From positions 1-24,652 of IMG/VR virus record IMGVR_UViG_3300025138_000335: a stretch of 24,652 bases of DNA; one strand, given 5' to 3'. The position numbers were made by a program, and so were the translations under genes. Of the stretch, positions 22,037-24,652 are shown piece after piece. The stretch comes from a virus. Within the stretch, counting starts at the first letter, position 1. Each line of letters opens with the position of its first letter. The notes under the pieces are model-generated. The model was not told the DNA's origin and made no database searches. It saw nothing but the letters and a program-made list of their open reading frames with translations.

Positions 22037-22075
22037 GGACTTTTCTATATGTTTCAACAGAAAAGTCCTTTTTTT
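22037..22075 (+). terminator. Terminator-like hairpin facing the plus strand
   Basis: GGACTTTTCT and AGAAAAGTCC form a perfect 10-bp stem with a 12-base loop, followed on the plus strand by seven T. On the minus strand, the direction of all genes here, the stem is followed by CCCCATATATTA without a T run. It lies 3 bases after the stop of the 71-aa gene. It may still help end or stabilise the minus-strand transcript, but its form is that of a plus-strand intrinsic terminator. Confidence 0.6.
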
Positions 22076-22077
22076 AC

Positions 22078-22293
22078 TTACTTCTCGTTTACAAACTCAT
22101 TCAATTCAGTAGCAACAGATATAATATCCTGTGCATCAATTGACTTTGTCGGTAAAGGTTTCTTATCATCAGGATGATTATCGTTGTGGCTATAAACCGC
22201 ATCGATCTTCCTTTGTAAGTTTTCTATCAGTATGGATTGCGCCATACTTAGTAAGTCGGCACGAATCTCGTACCCAGACTTTCCGTTAGACAT
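22078..22293 (-). CDS. Small conserved T4-like phage protein (71 aa)
   Basis: 71 aa. The N-terminus MSNGKSGYEIRADLLSMAQ is a segment I recognise from short proteins conserved across T4-like marine phages; no function is known to me. The product appears helical, with a polar His/Asp/Lys-rich middle (SHNDNHPDDKKPLP) and an acidic C-terminal helix. The ribosome site AGGACATT precedes ATG at 22293. Its stop is followed at once by the strong hairpin at 22037-22075, making it the last gene of the transcript that carries genes 44, 62 and regA. Confidence 0.75.
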   Translation of the reverse strand: MSNGKSGYEIRADLLSMAQSILIENLQRKIDAVYSHNDNHPDDKKPLPTKSIDAQDIISVATELNEFVNEK

Positions 22294-22316
22294 AATGTCC
22301 TCCCGTGTGTGTGTTT

Positions 22317-22331
22317 CCTGGGTCCTCCAGG
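22317..22331 (-). other. Small hairpin in the leader of the 71-aa gene
   Basis: The minus strand has CCTGG-AGGAC-CCAGG, a perfect 5-bp stem, in the 45-base gap after the 105-aa gene. It ends 24 bases before the ATG at 22293. There is no T run, so it is not a terminator; it could mark an RNA processing site or tune translation. An ACACACACAC run (22305-22314) lies between it and the ribosome site. Confidence 0.35.
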
Positions 22332-22338
22332 TCGGTCC

Positions 22339-22656
22339 TTACGTGTTAGCTACTGGTGCTTCTGGAGCTGTATTAGCTTCTTCAACAGATTCTTCTGCTG
22401 GAGCTTCTAATAATTGTGCAAGTCTTTTTTGCATTCCGTCTAATGACATAGCAACCTGATCTGCATTAAACTGAGCTTCAAAAATTGAATTTTCAGCTTC
22501 TTGCTTCTTCTTGGCTAGGTCGTTACACTGTGCGTAAAGATATCTGCCTTCTTCAGACATATCCTCAACCATGTATTCTACATCGTTAAGAACTACTTTT
22601 GCTGGCTCTTGGACTTCTTCCGTTTCGCCATCTATTACTTGGTTTTCTTCTGACAT
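22339..22656 (-). CDS. Small acidic phage protein (DUF6447-like, 105 aa)
   Basis: 105 aa, very acidic. After a Glu-rich start (1-20), KVVLNDVEYMVEDMSEEGRYLYAQ is a small beta-hairpin plus helix, then a long helix (CNDLAKKKQEAENSIFEAQFNADQVAMSL). This matches short marine-phage proteins labelled DUF6447, from memory. The tail is Ala/Glu/Pro-rich and looks disordered. It starts 3 bases after the regA stop, behind AGAGGTAACTC. The function is unknown; its place between regA and hsp20 suggests early co-expression with the replication genes. Confidence 0.7.
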   Translation of the reverse strand: MSEENQVIDGETEEVQEPAKVVLNDVEYMVEDMSEEGRYLYAQCNDLAKKKQEAENSIFEAQFNADQVAMSLDGMQKRLAQLLEAPAEESVEEANTAPEAPVANT

Positions 22657-22659
22657 GAG

Positions 22660-23055
22660 TTACCTCTTTTTTCCTATATTATATTTAGTTACTAATTCCC
22701 AATCACCCTTTTGGCTGAACGGGATCACCTTTATCTGACTTAATGGTGAGACAGGGTCTATTGATTTCTCTGGTACAACCAGCTCAACGAGTCCCCATTC
22801 TGCCAATAAGTTAGCTATTGTATTTCGTCTTGCGACATCGTCATTAGTAAAGTCTGTTGGCTTGCCGTCAAGACCAAACAGTTCTTTGAAATGTACAATG
22901 TAGTATTTACCTTGCTTATGCAAGATGTGGCAAGATTGAAATAAAGTTTCGCTTTTTTTAGAAGCTACTCCGATTCTTGTTAAGGTCTCTCTGACCTTCA
23001 AAAAGTCATCTGCTTCCTTGAGCGTGACTTCTACCATGTTATCTATTGTTATCAT
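22660..23055 (-). CDS. regA: RegA translational repressor
   Basis: 131 aa, aligning by eye along its length with T4 RegA (122 aa): VTLKEADDFLKVRETLTRIG, the strongly kept FQSCHILHKQGKYYIVHFKELFGLDG, then RRNTIANLLAEWGLVE and WELVTKYNIG at the end. RegA binds near the start codons of early phage mRNAs, including replication genes, and blocks ribosome loading. The frame opens at ATG 23055; an internal ATG six codons on (MVEVTLK) lines up with the T4 start, so the true start may be 23037. It overlaps the end of gene 62 by 17 bases, the classical 44-62-regA-43 type order. Confidence 0.95.
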   Translation of the reverse strand: MITIDNMVEVTLKEADDFLKVRETLTRIGVASKKSETLFQSCHILHKQGKYYIVHFKELFGLDGKPTDFTNDDVARRNTIANLLAEWGLVELVVPEKSIDPVSPLSQIKVIPFSQKGDWELVTKYNIGKKR

Positions 23056-23452
23056 TGTCTTTTATACCTATTGTCACTTTTTCCCTGATGACGCGAAGTT
23101 GATTCTCATTTAACAAACTGAGTGCCTGGCGTGCTTTAGGGAGTGATAAATTATAAAATTCACTAACAATATCCAAGTCATCATTTTGCTCTGGTTTAGA
23201 CCATTTAGCGAAACGCTTCTTTGGTCTGATACTATTTAGAAGAAACTCGTATTGGAGTCTATTGTCTAAAGTACTATATCTATTCATCTCATTAGCGTAT
23301 AGTAACGTATCAGTAAAGTATGATAATGTTCTGTTTGTTATGTATGGCACATAAGTGCTCTCAGCGAGCTCATCATTTTCTGTATTAGTCATGATGTTCT
23401 TCTTGGTGAAGTTAATACTGTTAATAAAGTCGAATGGTTTCAAATCATCCAC
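23039..23452 (-). CDS. 62: Clamp-loader small subunit gp62
   Basis: 137 aa, short compared with T4 gp62 (187 aa) but like the marine T4-like form. The N-terminus LKPFDFINSINFTKKNIM and the middle LSYFTDTLLYANEMNRYSTLDNRLQYEFLL and KRFAKWSKPEQ match what I recall of gp62 in cyanophages. One gp62 with four gp44 makes the clamp loader that opens the gp45 ring with ATP. The start is GTG at 23452, overlapping the preceding 57-aa gene by 13 bases and lacking a strong ribosome site, so translation probably depends on coupling. Confidence 0.85.
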   Translation of the reverse strand: MDDLKPFDFINSINFTKKNIMTNTENDELAESTYVPYITNRTLSYFTDTLLYANEMNRYSTLDNRLQYEFLLNSIRPKKRFAKWSKPEQNDDLDIVSEFYNLSLPKARQALSLLNENQLRVIREKVTIGIKDNDNNR

Positions 23453-23613
23453 CCCATAACAATGTTAGCCATAATTAAATATACACATACTAAGTTACTC
23501 AATACTATAAAAGTTCGTATCATGGATATCCTATTTTCGTTCTTAGCATCGTATCCGTCTTCCTCATCGAAAGAGCCTAGAGCATGTTTCCATATAGTCC
23601 ACAGCTTCTTCAT
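23440..23613 (-). CDS. Small single-pass membrane protein (57 aa)
   Basis: 57 aa from ATG at 23613. The N-terminal half is soluble and charged (MKKLWTIWKHALGSFDEEDG), and the C-terminal 25 residues are one transmembrane helix (FIVLSNLVCVYLIMANIVMG). A longer frame exists upstream, but this ATG overlaps the stop of the 51-aa gene (TAATG), which decides the start. The family is not recognised. It is one of two membrane genes set between the clamp-loader genes 44 and 62. Confidence 0.7.
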   Translation of the reverse strand: MKKLWTIWKHALGSFDEEDGYDAKNENRISMIRTFIVLSNLVCVYLIMANIVMGWMI

Positions 23614-23768
23614 TAGTGGATCCACTCTAAACCAAACATTGCACCTGCAATATAAAATAAAGGACCAATAATTAATAAGTCCATTACAAAATGTAACACA
23701 AAGCTCATTGCAAATATCTCTTTCCAATGTACCTTACATATGTCTAACCACTCAGCAATCTTTTTCAT
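23613..23768 (-). CDS. Small membrane protein (51 aa)
   Basis: 51 aa, read as a complete frame from ATG at 23768 to TAA at 23613. Residues 1-18 are amphipathic (MKKIAEWLDICKVHWKE), and about 19-46 are strongly hydrophobic (FVLHFVMDLLIIGPLFYIAG), enough for one or a tight pair of membrane helices. Both ends use TAATG junctions: the gp44 stop overlaps its start, and its stop overlaps the 57-aa gene start. This exact fit on both sides supports a real gene. The function is unknown. Confidence 0.7.
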   Translation of the reverse strand: MKKIAEWLDICKVHWKEIFAMSFVLHFVMDLLIIGPLFYIAGAMFGLEWIH

Positions 23769-24652
23769 TACTTAAACTCACAATCTGCCATAACCTGAGT
23801 TAAGAATGCAACAAGATTAACTTCTTGATCACCCACAAAAGCTGACTTGTATTGATAGTCAGCAATATGCAATACTAATTGAGGTATGGAGTTAGGTTGT
23901 AGTTTATCACTAGACCTATCATACAGCTTTCTCATGATTGCAGTAGGATCCGAATCTACATTCGTTCCAACCCACTTACGCATTCCAGTAAAGTTCTTAT
24001 CTTTAAGGAACCCTATCAATGCTGCAAATGATTCCTCAGTAGAGTTTGCAAGTATTCCAGTGTCGATCTTACCTGTAGCACTATACTTCTGTAGCTCATT
24101 GATAACACGTCTCCAATCTGGATAGTGCTTATTAACAATCTCAGCTACAACTGGCTTATCATATGGTACTTGTTCAGTGTCTAGGATGTCACATATACGG
24201 TTGAAGAATGCACCAGCTAATACAGGAGCATCTTTCTTTGCAAAGGTAAAATCTATAACACTACATCTGGAATGTAGTGGTGGTATAATCCTATTCTTGA
24301 AGTTGCATGTAAGTATGAACCCACAGTTCTTACTATACTCTTCCATAAAGTTACGGAGAGCTGGTTGTGTAGATTGTGGATTGAGATAGTCAGCTTCGTC
24401 TAGTATTACATACTTTCTACCTTCACTGAATGATACAGTAGTAGCAAAGTTCATAATATCAGTACGAAGAGTATCAATGTTACCAGACAAAGAACCGTTA
24501 ACAACAATATAGTCAGCCTTAAGCTCATCTAACATTGCTTTGGCTACAGTAGTTTTACCTACTCCAGCAGATCCAGTCAGTAATAGATTAGGAATGTTCC
24601 CTTGTTCTACAAACTGCTTGAATATCTTTTTAGTCTCTGCAGGTAATATGAC
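23768..24652 (-). CDS. 44: Clamp-loader ATPase subunit gp44, 5' end cut by window
   Basis: The frame is open to the right edge: 294 residues are visible, against 319 in T4 gp44, so only about 20-30 N-terminal residues are missing. Walker A LTGSAGVGKTT (about 25-35) lies just inside the edge. Walker B is VILDEADYLN, and NRIIPPLHSRCSVIDF carries the Ser-Arg-Cys arginine-finger motif of AAA+ clamp loaders. Four gp44 with one gp62 load the gp45 clamp on primer ends; in T4 the clamp also activates late transcription. The stop overlaps the next small membrane gene (TAATG). Confidence 0.95.
   Translation of the reverse strand, partial: VILPAETKKIFKQFVEQGNIPNLLLTGSAGVGKTTVAKAMLDELKADYIVVNGSLSGNIDTLRTDIMNFATTVSFSEGRKYVILDEADYLNPQSTQPALRNFMEEYSKNCGFILTCNFKNRIIPPLHSRCSVIDFTFAKKDAPVLAGAFFNRICDILDTEQVPYDKPVVAEIVNKHYPDWRRVINELQKYSATGKIDTGILANSTEESFAALIGFLKDKNFTGMRKWVGTNVDSDPTAIMRKLYDRSSDKLQPNSIPQLVLHIADYQYKSAFVGDQEVNLVAFLTQVMADCEFK

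Noticed and set aside
22037-22070. Weak minus-strand sigma70 promoter (TTGAAA, 18 bases, TATATT) for hsp20
   Set aside because: It lies within the hairpin and has poor boxes; the late box at 22009 is a better explanation.
23614-23727. Longer form of the 57-aa membrane protein
   Set aside because: The extension overlaps the 51-aa gene in another frame, while the inner ATG makes an exact TAATG junction.

Overview
The window is a gene-dense, AT-rich stretch of a T4-like myovirus. Every supported gene lies on the minus strand, so the biological reading direction is from base 24652 down to base 1. The replication genes (clamp loader 44/62, RegA, family B polymerase gp43, UvsX, gp41 helicase) have T4-type motifs and order. 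The accessory genes (Hsp20, 2OG-Fe(II) oxygenase, SleB-type hydrolase, very Lys-rich mosaic virion-type proteins, a cupredoxin-like adhesin) are of the kind seen in marine T4-like phages of cyanobacteria and SAR11. No photosynthesis gene and no tRNA was seen, so the host cannot be named from this window. Both ends are cut inside genes: gp44 at the right edge and a lipoprotein at the left edge.

Replication half (24652 to about 13380): gene 44 (5' end missing), two tiny membrane-protein genes, gene 62, regA, two small conserved phage genes, hsp20, a T4-type lysozyme, a 72-aa gene, a TagD/RfaE-type nucleotidyltransferase, gene 43, a 100-aa gene, a membrane/coiled-coil protein, uvsX, a 25-codon membrane peptide, a 2OG oxygenase and gene 41. 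Most neighbours overlap by 1 to 17 bases (TAATG or ATGA junctions), which points to translational coupling.

Middle (13380 to about 9500): an apparent stand-alone RNA unit with a late promoter, a UUCG hairpin and a GNRA-loop terminator, then a secreted SleB-type hydrolase, a 476-aa protein of unknown function, a 105-aa protein and a 401-aa protein with a ligase-like KxDG motif.

Structural half (about 9450 to 1): two very large Lys-rich mosaic proteins (1084 and 784 aa), three smaller virion-type proteins including one with a type 1 copper-like site, three unknown genes, and a likely spanin pair (membrane-anchored coiled coil plus an overlapping lipoprotein).

Control signals fall into two classes. 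T4 late-promoter boxes (TATAAATA on the minus strand) lie before hsp20, lysozyme, the RNA unit and most virion-type genes. Host-type promoters (TTGACT or TTGTCT, exactly 17 bases, TATAAT or GATAAT) lie before lysozyme, uvsX, the SleB gene and the 105-aa gene. Lysozyme carries both. No CRISPR array, insertion sequence or integration gene was seen. All similarity statements come from recognising motifs by eye; no database search was run.
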